The position numbers and the translations under genes were made by a program. Under the pieces are notes generated by a model. It did no database searches. It saw nothing but the letters and a program-made list of their open reading frames with translations, and was not told where the DNA came from. Below, one piece after another: positions 43,923 to 54,958 of a stretch of DNA of 64,000 bases (its first letter is position 1; each line of letters opens with the position of its first letter). The stretch spans positions 376,001 through 440,000 of the forward strand of contig CAWZYM010000016.1 of assembly GCA_963966185.1 (NCBI GenBank), written 5' to 3'. This DNA comes from Rhabditoides inermis (lineage: Eukaryota; Nematoda; Chromadorea; Rhabditida; Rhabditidae).

Positions 43923-46900
43923 CTAACTGAACACTGCGCACAAATACCATAATTCAAGCGACGTTACATGGTAAACAAGAATAACTGAGATATTGATATA
44001 TGGATCTGAAGGTAGCATAAGAACATATCGACTTACTGGGGGACGGTAAATGCAGCGGTTGCAGCGGCGGGAGCAGTTGAGATGACCGTGGGGGCGAGAG
44101 ACGGTGCGTGACGACGCGTCCATTGATCCGGAGACGCGGGCTGTTGGCAAACGGCTCTTTGAACCCGTGAAAGCGGAGCTCGGCTTCGAGTTGCTCGTGC
44201 AGCCTCCTCTGCGGACTGTCATCGTCGAGTGTCAGTGGATCATCTGAATCAAAATCATTCATAAAATACTGAATTAGACAACACCAGCGATAAACATACA
44301 AGGTAGTGTTGGGTCGATTAATCGACTTTCGATTACTTTTCGATTAATCAGCTCGATTAATCGATTAATCGGTCGATTAATCGATTAATCGAACATGTTT
44401 CGATTAACGATTAATCGTTGATCGATTAATCGAAACAAGTTCGATTAACGATTAATCGTTATTCGATTAATCGAAATAATCTCAATTAAATCGAAAGTAT
44501 TTTCTCAATTTCGGTACAGTTTTCGTTTCCTAGAGCGTTGTATGAGTTGAAATAAGCCACATTTTCTCAGAAATCAACTGTTTATGGTAACTGTTCACAT
44601 CAAGCTACGGAAACATGATTGGAAATTAAACATTAATCGATTAATCGACAAAAGTTCGATTAACGATTAATCGTTAATCGATTAATCGACAATTTCTCGA
44701 TTAACGATTAATCGATTAATCGTTAATCGAAGGTTTCGATTAATTTCTCGATTAATCGTTAATCATTAATCGAACATTACCTAATCGACCCAACACTAAT
44801 ACACGGTGAAAATACAAACCTCGCAGAATCTGGAGAAGAGGGAGGTAGAAGCCACTACTCATTCCGCCCTCCGACATGCTCTGCTTCACTGACGCGTCTT
44901 GCCCTGTGAGAAGCCGAATCATTGTTCTTAGGAGACCGCAGGCTTTCTTGATCGGCTGAAAGCAATGCGTAACCATAGTATGACAAACTATCAGAATAAT
45001 TTGAACAACTGTTATATACAGGCACTCACTCTCACATTCTCGTTCTCAGAGTCGTTCGTGCGCATCAGCTCGTCTAGAGGCTTCATATACATATCCCTGT
45101 ACACGCACGAGTACTCTTTGTGAGTGAGATCACGCCAGCCGGAGACGTTCCAGCTGTTGATCCTGCCAGCCCATCCCTCTGCAAGTGAGATGATCCGTAA
45201 TCAGAAAATTCTATTATATACGATGAATTAGGGAAAAAATACCTCCTGTTCCTCCTTTGAGAGCATCAGCCTTCTCGATAGCGTCCATGAAGTAACCGAA
45301 CGCAAAAGGGTACATGCACACAAGATGATGAGTCTTAAAGTAGACCTGCCTCTCCGTTTCCTGAACAAAAAACAATCAAAATATAATGCAAGACAATAAG
45401 TACCTGAAACAATTTGAGACCAGAGTCGAGCTTGGAAAGCTCTTTTCCGTGGAGGAGGAGGTCGTTGATGACTGTTCACACAGTGATAGAGCGATACACG
45501 GGGGTCGTCAGAAGAAACACGCAAAAACGAAGAACTGCCTTCTGTAACTAAATCACACAAATAACACACACTCTAATGAAACATGAATAACTGGCATGAC
45601 ATGCTCACTCACGTGGCTGGGGAAGAAGCAGGCCATGTCGTCAATCTTCCTGCAAACATTAAGTTAAACATGCATTGTCATTGAAGCCACCTCGCGCAGA
45701 TCATCTTGTCGTCTGATTCATAGCGGTTTTCGCACTTCTCCAGAACCTTCTCCGCCAATGTCGGCAGCTGGTCGGCAGCAGATTGGCAGCAGACTCATAA
45801 CCGACTCGCTGAAATAGGATGAGTGGATGAGTGAGTGTTTTTTTCTGATTTCCTAGACGGTCTACGCCTCAGCGCACATTTATAACCGACGAAATATGAC
45901 CGTTGTATTACCTTGAAACTAAAGGTTATTGATTTATTGCATTAAAAAACTAAAATTAATTTGAAAAACACCGCGCAGTGTGTATAGTTAGCAATCACCA
46001 ATTTACATGCTTATTATTACCTAACGTATTATTATTAAAGGAGAGGTGTACGGAATGATAACACGAGATTGACATAATCAACGTTGATATGGTGATTAAA
46101 TTGAAACAAAAATAAAAGTTCTACTAATTAAGATAAATGTAATATAAATTGAAATAGCGTCTTGAAAATCAGGCAATCGGCGCTTCCTTCGCGGTGAGGT
46201 ACAAACTTGGTACGAGTTTCCAATGGGAATTCAGATACAAGCTTGGTCATGCCACTGACCTAGTGACTTTTGTAGAAATCGTTTTGACGTTAGACATCAG
46301 CTGGTCATTTCATTTTTGCATTGCGTACTCCTCTCCTATAAGTCAATTCTCATTTATTCGTATTATTATTATTGAAGTTATTTTGAATGATACATATAAT
46401 AGATTTACACCCTAGATTAGATAAGCACATTTCTCATTTGTAAAAATGGGACACACTTTAGAACTTGACACTCAGTCGAGAAGAGACACATTATATGGCG
46501 CACCTGTGGAATCCGAGAGCAGAGAGCGTAGACGCGACTCTGTGTGTCATTTCCACAGAGCACACCCCGGGCAGCACGTCCTTCATCAGGACGATCCTCT
46601 CCGAAATGCCGTCGTCCAGCCCAGCCTCAGCCGCTCTTGTCATCCAATCGTCAGTCCCGTCTGAATAAGAAAAAAACAACAGTGTACATAAGTCATACTT
46701 GAGAGCTTGAGCACATAAGAACATCCGAACATACATTGCACATATACGGGCATTCGAAACTTATGAACTAAGTAAACAACGAAAAACAGTTCACAGAATC
46801 GGTAGGAACTATTAACAACGACTCACCCTTCTTGAGGGTGTTTACACGATCCACCACTTCGGGCGAGAGAGCATAGGCCTGAAAAAGAAAAGAAAAACTA

Positions 46901-49478
46901 TAAAAAATACATTCACAATTCGATTGCAATTTGCAATTATCGTGGATGAATATCATGATAATATTACCTAATCGCATTGAATCCTCACAGCGTGCTGGAA
47001 GGTTCCCTCCACCCACTCCTCCAACTCGAGACAGAGTGGAGAGTCGTCACGGGATACACTCACTCACTAAATCAACATTCGAGTTGATGCATGCTGTACA
47101 GCTGACAATGAACGGAGTGAGTCATTTACAAATCGTTTGTTATGCGCAGGGCACTTTGATTTTAAAAGAGAGGTGTACGGAAAAATAACACCAGGTTTAC
47201 ATAACCAATGTTGATATGGTGATTAAATTGAAACAAAAATAAAAAAAATCTACTAATTAATATAAATATAATATAAATTGAAATAGCATCTCTCAATCAG
47301 GCAATGGGCGCCTTCTTCGCGGTAAGGTACAAACTTGGCACGAGTTTCCAATGGGAATTTAGATACAAGCTTGGTCCCGCCACGGACCTAGAGACTTTTG
47401 TAAAATCATTTTGGCGTGAGCTGGTCATTTCATTCTTCCATTGCGTACTCCTCTCCTTCAATGCTCAGTACTCTCACACACACGACGAGCGGACTCCCTC
47501 CGGCCTTCCGCGCCCTGTGCCATCAGTCCGACCGTCGAGGGCATAGGTGCGCGATCGACAGCACGGTCCGCACACGCCTAGAAACAAACGTATGAGCATA
47601 TTGATAAAAATACCCTAAAACTAAATCTCACCGTCATCATCTCCGCCATGTGCGGCATCACGCTTCCGAGAAGGTGCTCCCGGTGAACCTACTTCAGGCC
47701 TCTCGCCATACAACTGAACAATTCAGTCAGATAATTCAGATCGAGTTCCGTTCAACAAATCATTTTCAGTCAAAACGTTGGTTTATGGTTGTTCGCGGCC
47801 ATTTGAAAATAACATTAAACAAGACTGAAACCCACTGAAACCCCACGCTGACGTCACACTCTCCACACAGACTTCCAACACCACCCTGCAATTGAACAGT
47901 AGAAAAATTTAGGAACATGCGATAGCGTATGGTAATAATCAAACTACCTGCTGCTGTGCGAGGCAGCGACGAGTGTGGAGGGAGTCTCAAAGTGAAGAAA
48001 GTCCAGTCCGCGAGCCGATGGCTACACAAGTGGAGCCCGTTTTGACATAAGTAGTTTTTATAGTACCTTGAGAAGAACTGAGGTCTTTGGGAATGGAGAA
48101 GACAGCGATAGCCACTCACAACACACGGCCGCTCACACAGCCCACCTATCAATCAATATTAATCAATACATCCAATCAATAGACTCACAATGAGGTGGCG
48201 ATCCCGAGCGCAGAGGGCAGTGATCGTCTCTCCGCAGGACAAGAAAGGCACGCCGACAACAGTCGGGTCCGATTGTCGACCCGGTGAGAACGACATGACA
48301 CTTCCTGGAACATTGAGAGATGACCACATATGCTGAAACCACCGCCAGTAGCGAAGTAGACGGTGCGGTCGGGGGCAAGGGTGGCAATGTGAAGGGGCGG
48401 GTCAGGATAGAGGCCGGACAGCGGCTGACATCATGATTATTCACAGTTCACTGTCATGTTGCGTACCTCGTAGATGCATTCCGGAATGAATGAAGTATTC
48501 CAAGAGCCGTCCATAGTCAGGCTCGACGCAAGCAATCCATCGCGAACACCGTCCTATAAATATATGCATAATCTAATCACTTTATAAAATATAAAGGTTG
48601 ATATATAAAATGTCCACCTTGATCTTCTCGGAGCCGACGACGCAGCGGAAGCGCTCCGAGCAGCGGAAGCATTCCAACAGCTCATCCAACCAGGCACCAT
48701 CTGAACATAAATGATAGACATTTATCGCGTGCGAATAATGTGTGATAAACAAGAATAACGAGTGAACAACAACAACAATAACATGCACGCTTGCCAAAAT
48801 TTCAGAACATACCGTATGTTGAGCAAAAGATGGCGCGAGGGGGCTGTGAAACAGCGAGACGCACGCGAAATCCATGAACGAGCAGACAAGCACGCGTGCT
48901 TCTCCAACAGCCTCCGACTGCCCAACGACAGTGACCACATAGGTGGCGGAGTGGCGCTGGTATGCAGTCACACTACCGCACACAACACTGCAATATATTC
49001 AACAAACAAGGATAACAGTATTCATAAGCGCTGCAGTGGATCTCACGTGGTGAGCGGATGCAAAATGACGGCTAGAGGGAGGAGGGCGAGCTGCTGCTCA
49101 CCGATGACCGACAGCGACACGCTCATCGTCGCCGACGTCGTCACCACAACAATCTGAGTGTAACACGTAGAAGCCTGATTATGTGAGCGAAACTACGACG
49201 CACATGTCGCTTGGAGATGACGAGTATGTCGAGGATGGGGTGAGGCAGCTCCATGACGCGACTCGCGCACACCAGCCCGCCCCGCTCCAACTCGCCCCGA
49301 GACACCACCGCCACACACGTGTGCGAGTACAGCAACACCACATCTACAACAGTAAATTATATTCGATTAGTATATAAAACCGCATAAACCTACTGTTTGT
49401 TTGCGTGAAGAAACGCGCTCCTCGCACGTAGAAGTCGGGGGCAGACTGTTCGATGGTGGTTTGTGCGAAGACCGACAG
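43923..49478 (-). CDS. large protein: beta-propeller-like N half, helical C half
   Basis: Exons are readable from about 49478 (APDFYVRGARFFTQTN) through 49200-49345 (DVVLLYSHTCVAVVSRGELE), 49050-49154, 48820-48990 (ATYVVTVVGQSEAVGEARVL), 48613-48700, 48460-48550, 48190-48430 (ITALCARDRHLI), 47940-48020, 46826-46880, 46510-46660, 45600-45830, 45243-45470, 45030-45180, 44822-44960 and 44035-44250, ending TAG 43923-43925. The N half has repeated strand-rich hydrophobic blocks like WD or nucleoporin-type propellers. The C half is helical. I cannot name the family. No in-frame ATG was found at the 5' end. There is an in-frame TGA at 48116-48118 unless a splice removes it, and a short CTGCCGA-type repeat near 45770 shifts frame. 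Three MITEs lie in its introns. It may be an intact gene with mis-joined exons. Confidence 0.55.
44304..44798. mobile_element. hAT-like MITE with ATTAATCG-rich arms
   Basis: A 495-bp element with 17-bp terminal inverted repeats TAGTGTTGGGTCGATTA. It is flanked by ATACAAGG (44296-44303) and ATACACGG (44799-44806), an 8-bp target duplication with one mismatch. An 8-bp duplication and TAGTG ends fit the hAT superfamily. Both arms are built of ATTAATCG/CGATTAAT repeats around a unique core of about 130 bp. It has no coding capacity and lies in an intron of the beta-propeller gene. Confidence 0.8.
46039..46337. mobile_element. about 0.3-kb MITE, copy A
   Basis: The ends AGGAGAGGTGTACGG and GCGTACTCCTCTCCT form inverted repeats of about 15 bp. 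It matches copy B at 47168-47457 along almost its full length. It is non-coding and its superfamily is unclear. Confidence 0.65.
47168..47457. mobile_element. about 0.3-kb MITE, copy B
   Basis: Second copy of the 46039-46337 element in the same orientation, with small indels. It shares the inner words TTGATATGGTGATTAAATTG and CGAGTTTCCAATGGGAATT. Confidence 0.65.
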
Positions 49479-49480
49479 CT

Positions 49481-49510
49481 TTTATTCTTACATTTTCAAT
49501 CTTCTTTATT
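49481..49510 (-). promoter_or_regulatory. two poly(A) signals of the p53-family gene
   Basis: AATAAA occurs at 49505-49510 and again at 49481-49486 on the minus strand. The second directly precedes an AAAAG acceptor-like site and the first coding sequence of the next gene. Confidence 0.5.
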
Positions 49511-49820
49511 TAACAAAACAACAAGAACAATCGAACGTCAATGTAACACAAAAAAAACGTGATTGTATCTTCAACTCAAAACGGAACAGAACAGGGTATC
49601 GAATAGATAAACGCGACTCAGAGCCTCCAGTGCAAAGTCAAAATGTACAGTGTGGTGAAATAGCAATGCTTCTACGAGTAAATAACATGGTGAATAATAC
49701 AATAAGCTAGTATATGGGTGAGAGAGGAATAGTCAGATATGTATAGCAGAAATCGCTTCCAGTAATGCATAATAATGAAGATGACAGGGTTAGATGGAAC
49801 GAGTGTGGGAAGAAGGCGAC

Positions 49821-52349
49821 TCACTCGGGCTCTTTCTTGATCATCAAGTTCGAGTTGTTCCAGTTGCAGAACGACTGAAACAGCGGGGTCAATCAACCCA
49901 GAAACCTCTCCACACACCTTCATCAGCGTGATCGCGTCGGCCTTCGGGAATCCGAAGCTGTGGAAGAACTGGAAAGCACGATATAAGCAGAGAGGCAAGG
50001 AGAGAGAGAGAGGGAGAGGGAGGGAGGGAGGGAGGGAAGGAGGGAGGGAGGGAGGGAGGGAGGGAGGGAGAGGAATGGACGCACCGTGTCGCTCATCACT
50101 TCAGCAATGTCTCCGAGAGTGATAAGCATCTGCTTCTCAAACTCCTTCGCATACTTGAGCATGTCAAGATTGAACAGCCACCTGCAATTATCATACCATG
50201 TCATGTATTTGTCCTGTACTCTTACCGAATCACTTTACAGCCCCGTAGTCACCTATCGTATTCTACAGTATGCCAACTCACGTGCGGACGGTGGTAGTGG
50301 AGGTGTATTGGGAGAGCTGTCTGAACGGGGCTCCAACGCGACACGGCTGCGCTGAAATCATATCACAGTCAACTTGAAATATCAGCAAGTATCACACTGT
50401 CACACACCATCAAGTTGCGGTCAGTCTCTTCGAAACACTCCCGAATGCCCCCGAAACACTTCGGAATTGCCTATCGAATCGCCCTCAGAATACTCCCGAA
50501 TTGGGTTCGAAATACTCTCGAACACTTCGGAATGCATTGCTATTTCTTCGAAACATTTCGGAATTGCTTCCGAAGAGACTGACCGCAACTTCCGCAGACG
50601 ACTGCGCTGCGATTACATACAATCAACTAGGCTACTAGGAACTATATATCTCCTCTCCACTGAACCTACCTTATACTCGATAAGTCTCTCGCGCTCCTCC
50701 TCCTTGTGGATAAAGTCCGAGATGCTCTTCATCTTCTCCTTCGAGCCCGTCACCTGCAGGGCATCTCTGTCTGTCTGTCTCTCTCCCCTCCCTCCCTCTC
50801 CCTCTCACTCTCTCCCGCTCTCCCCACCCACCACGACGCTCATCGAGTACGTCCCCTCATCGTCTATCGCAATCACCTCGTGATGCGCACGTGAATGCGA
50901 TGACGTCACACGTCTCTCCCGAGACACCTCATCCACAGCTGGAACCATATCCAATATAAATCATTCATCACTCGGTGACGATAGTTGAAAGAGGAGATGA
51001 CTGACTTTCTAGCGGCCGCGGCTGCTCCGATTTAATTGTGCGACGACGCACACGCTTGCTCGTCATCAGCTGTTCCGTCTCCGGGAAATCCTGAAACACG
51101 TTTGGTTGAGGGCGGGACCAGAATGGGCGGAGCTTGCCTTTTGAATGTCGCGAGAAGGCAGCTCGCACACGCGCAGCGGCGTCGACATCTCGGCCAGAAT
51201 ATCGCCACTGAAAATGAATGAATGAGAGATGAGAGAATGGACAGATAAACATAATCCAATATCGAATATCATATTTTCACAAAACATGATCGACACAAAA
51301 TACAACACAACATGTCTTCGTAGTGAATGCAAGTGAAGTAGCGTTCCATCCATGTCCTTCGCATTTCACAAGTCACAACGTTTTAAAACCCGATCAAACA
51401 GCGCCGTTCGAGCGGGTTCTAACAGGGAGTTGTGAAGAGACTGACGGCACCAGCATCTGTCTCCCGCTGCGTACCTAGGTGCACGGAGGGTGGTGACGAA
51501 GAGAACGTTTCGCTTGGCCATGTCTCCACAGCTGGTGCGGCATAGGAACTGCGCCGACACGCGCCGGACACACACTGGCAGCGACAGCTGGAACGGAAAC
51601 ACTACCTACACAAACACCATGAATACTGTCAGGATCAATGTCAGTTACTTATACAATCGGACATCCACAGCAGCACACCTATGGCATAGCGGTGATGTGA
51701 AGAGAAAAAAATAGCGAGTACCCACAGCTACTCCTATTCTCACATTCCCAGCTTACCACGACCACCCAATTCCCGAATCATACAAATATGGACAGTGTCA
51801 ATCTCAGATGCTCTAAAGAAAACCACTACGCAACGCGATTCGATAATGAATCCCGCCTATTTTTCTCTACTCTAATTCAATACATCGTGACGGGATCACA
51901 CTTCACACACACACACACACACTTCACTACCCGCTTCCCACCCACCACATAGTGTCCGTCTCGGCTGCTCCTCTCTGGCTGGTGTGTCTTGGCCTGCGCG
52001 CCGTCTGTGCGCACATCCAGCACGTATGCGCGCCTGTCGCCTACAAACAAACATACGCCACTTGTAAACAACACAAACAAAACACAAAATCACGTTTGAC
52101 AGCATTTTTGTACAAGACGGACAAAAATGAATGGGGGCAGACAAGAAGGCAGCGTTTGACGCTGGGCGAAGTCGAGAGAGAAGGGCGGGGGGGGGGGGGG
52201 GGGAGTGGAATGGAGTGTGACTGACGGTCTTTGTGGAGGTCCTGCACGCAGCGCACCACCGGCTCGTCCTCGTAGTCGCGGTCCGAGTAGCGCAGTGTGA
52301 ACTCCCACACAGAATCTAAAGAAACATGATGCATCCATCATCACATGCC

Positions 52350-52389
<40 letters not shown>

Positions 52390-53901
52390 CGCACCAGTGG
52401 GAGCGTCAGCGGGAGGGTTCAGGTTGAGCGGAATGAACTTTTCCTTCCTGCAGTACAACGCGGGGTAGTAGTACTGAAAGATGTCATACATACGTTACCA
52501 TCAACAACACGCAATCAACAAAAAGTGAAGATTGAACACGTGGACATCTTCAAGCGAGGGTGATGCCGTTACACTGACTAAGTAGATCACAGCAAACATG
52601 ACCACGCAATAAACCAGGATGTGTACTCACGTAGGAAGAGCGCGTGGTGCCGAACTCCTCGTAGGAGACCAGCTCGCGAACAGAGATCGACACCGACTCC
52701 GACACGGGACGCTCACGACGAGATTCGAGATCACTGAAAAGAACGAATCGAATCAACGAATATACACCGAATCAACGAATACAAATCTTCAAAGTGTATT
52801 CCAGTAACAGCTCGAAAATACCCACCTATGAGCAAAGGGCTTGGTGTCTTGGAGGAGGTTCATGGGCTGCTGCTGGGGCTGCGGAGGCAGAGTGGATTGA
52901 GCAGCGGCGGGCGACACTCGGTCCTCCACGCCAGCTTGCTGTTCCATCCTGCAACACATCAGCCGCTCTATTAACGGACTGAAGTGTCAACGGATTAAAG
53001 TACATTGCACGACTGTTTTGTTTGTTGCAGCCTGATTCTGAGCTGCAAATGCAATGTTAGCGTGAGGGGTGCACACAGGCCTACGGTGGGTGAAGTGGGC
53101 TCGGCTGGAGCAGTGCAGCGCGTGTCTTGCCTGCTCTTGACAGATAGGGTGTGCCTGAGAGTGGCTTTGCTCGCCTCGCCGTGTGTTAAATGTGGTTGCG
53201 AAATTCGCAAGAACAAATGCACTCACACGGAACCGAACCGTATTTGCTTGATGACCGAACAATTAAATCAAGCCATCTGATCCAAATGACAAAATATCAT
53301 AATATGGTGATATTATAGAATAAATGAAGACAAATAAACGAAAACGGTTTCTCACTGTTGATAGGCGGCGACAGTTCGCTCGACCCTGCCCCTCTCGACC
53401 CACTGATCAGTCCACATTAGAGACGCGAGATGCATGTCCCTGAGAGAGTTCATAGGCTATACTCCACGATAGTAGCTTACACGGAAGATCCCACGCCTCC
53501 AGGCCTTCCAGGCATCGCGGGCCGGAGCTGCGTGTACTGCGGCTTTGTCTTCCTGCAAGATTCCGGTTACGAGGAATGGAATTATTTAAACAAGCAAATC
53601 GCACACATCACATTTATGTTGTCAAAAGGTGTGAAACACTCACGTCTCCGGGTCTGGCTCGGCGCGCAAAGTCATATTGAGCTCGTCCTCTTCCTCATCG
53701 TCTGGCTCCTGCAAACAAAACTTATCCACCACCACCACTATAAAACAATACCAAGAAACTCACAAGATCGTGGGGAATGTAGGGGAATCCGAGCCTCTCG
53801 GCCGCCTCCTGCGACGTCGTCGGGGTGTCGAACAGCTTGGAGGCGTTGAGCAGCGGCAAAGGCTGCGAGCCAGTTCCGAACAAGAACGGAGTCGTCTTCA
53901 T
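49821..53901 (-). CDS. cep-1: p53/p63/p73-family transcription factor with SAM-like domain
   Basis: Eighteen exons, about 530 residues, from ATG 53899-53901 to TGA 49821-49823. The N-terminus is acidic (EPDDEEEDELN). The DNA-binding domain spans 52733 to 51006: YYYPALYCRKEKF, EDEPVVRCVQDLHKD, VVFPFQLSLP, FLCRTSCGDMAKRNVLFVTT and LRVCELPSRD. The C-x3-C pair and RVC..P.RD match the zinc-binding and DNA-contact segments of p53. Next come a KRVRRR nuclear signal and a tetramerisation-like TYSMSVVVTGSKEKMKSIS split by an intron, as in vertebrate p53 genes. A SAM-like segment follows (50282-49918: WLFNLDMLKYAKEFEKQ), then C-terminal IKKEPE, a SUMO-type site like that ending p63/p73. It should regulate stress or germline apoptosis genes. 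The splice between 50670 and 50351 does not keep frame with canonical sites. The intron after 51139 has a GC donor. Confidence 0.85.
50000..50072. repeat. (GGGA)n array in p53-family intron
   Basis: GGGAGGGAGGGA purine tetranucleotide repeat filling the intron between the last two SAM exons. On the minus (sense) strand it is a (TCCC)n tract. Confidence 0.85.
50412..50591. mobile_element. short hairpin MITE, best copy
   Basis: Inverted ends AAGTTGCGGTCAGTCTCTTCG (left) and CGAAGAGACTGACCGCAACTT (right) are perfect over 21 bp. The inside is packed with TTCGGAATTGC/CCCGAAT words. About 180 bp, non-coding, in an intron of the p53-family gene. Related copies are at 3405-3513, 11779-11834, and partially near 20044-20078 and 51340-51450. 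Confidence 0.65.
52188..52204. repeat. poly(G) run
   Basis: Homopolymer of about 17 G on the plus strand in a p53-family intron. It is a likely place for assembly length error. Confidence 0.8.
52345..52390. repeat. (CAA)n array in p53-family intron
   Basis: Trinucleotide run ending beside the donor of the exon at 52395-52473. Confidence 0.8.
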
Positions 53902-54407
53902 ATGAGAATATTAAAAATTGATCAATGACATACAGCACGAGCTAGAGCTATTGAGCGCTTGAAACACGTTATAACCAGTTAGATTTCAGGTCAGATACGA
54001 GGAGCCAGACACTTTCCCGGCTACGCGTTTCAACCAGTCTGTCTAGCCGATCACTTTTGACTTGTTTTCAAGTTTTCTCACCTGGGTGTCGTTATAAACA
54101 AAAGACAACTATAAACAAAATCAAAATATGAAACAATAAGTAGTTTAATACTCAAAAATATGTTCGCTGGTTAGGTCTGCACGTCTGTCAGTTGTGCAGC
54201 TGTTCGCTGATTCGCTGAAATACCCGATCACTAGTCCCGCCCCCGCGCGCTCATTGGTTCGTGATGCGGAATATGTGCGCGATAATGTGCACACTGTTTG
54301 TGATTTGCGTCGTTGTTCACGCGCGTTTTTTTGTTGTTACTATTTTAATGTTCAAAATACATTTTGAAAAAAAGAAAATTTCTTCGAATTTCAACAAAAG
54401 GGCATTC
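53902..54407. other. putative divergent promoter region
   Basis: About 500 bp between the p53-family start codon and the foldback element. It contains no exon I can support and is the only DNA available for the promoter of the p53-family gene. Confidence 0.4.
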
Positions 54408-54945
54408 ATTCTCTTCTGAAAAGTACAAGCGTAAAGTAGATCTGTTTGGGTTCATCTTAATTCAACAAAAACACATGCATAAATGTAGTATTTCTACACT
54501 AAACTATAAACACAAACCTGCTCTCTCAAAACGATCACAAATACATTGACAATCAAATACCAATATGAATATACTATTGCACACACACACATTCTATCAC
54601 TCACATTCTAATAACCCGTTTATCAAATGAGTCATATATAAAAAAGCTCTTGTAAGTATTTGTATACATTCAAAAATAATGAAAACATCATTGTAAACTT
54701 AACGATTGTTCTATAACTGTTTATTGATTTTCACAATGCTTTCATAAGAAATAAGAAAATTTATTATATATGTAGCCCCTATTAATAAATTATCGATAAA
54801 GTATACGTTTCTACATATCGTTTGAGAGAGCAGGTTTGTGTTTATAGTTTAGTGTAGAAATTAATACTTTTATGCATGTGCTTTTGTTGAATTGAGATGA
54901 ACCGAAACAGAGCTACTTTACGCTTGTACTTTTCAGAAGAGAGTA
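54408..54945. mobile_element. foldback element copy 2 (long inverted arms)
   Basis: Arms of about 128 bp at 54408-54535 and 54817-54945 are near-perfect inverted repeats, including a perfect 37-bp block. The spacer of about 280 bp is AT-rich. The arm core CAACAAAAACACATGCATAAA matches copy 1 at 25704-26075. It ends 13 bp before the acceptor of the first ubiquitin-protease exon. Confidence 0.78.
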
Positions 54946-54958
54946 TTATTGACATTTA

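Noticed and set aside
44304..44798. CRISPR-like or satellite array because of the repeated ATTAATCG
   Set aside because: The repeats are contiguous, palindromic and bounded by TIRs and a target duplication, so a MITE explains them. The genome is eukaryotic.
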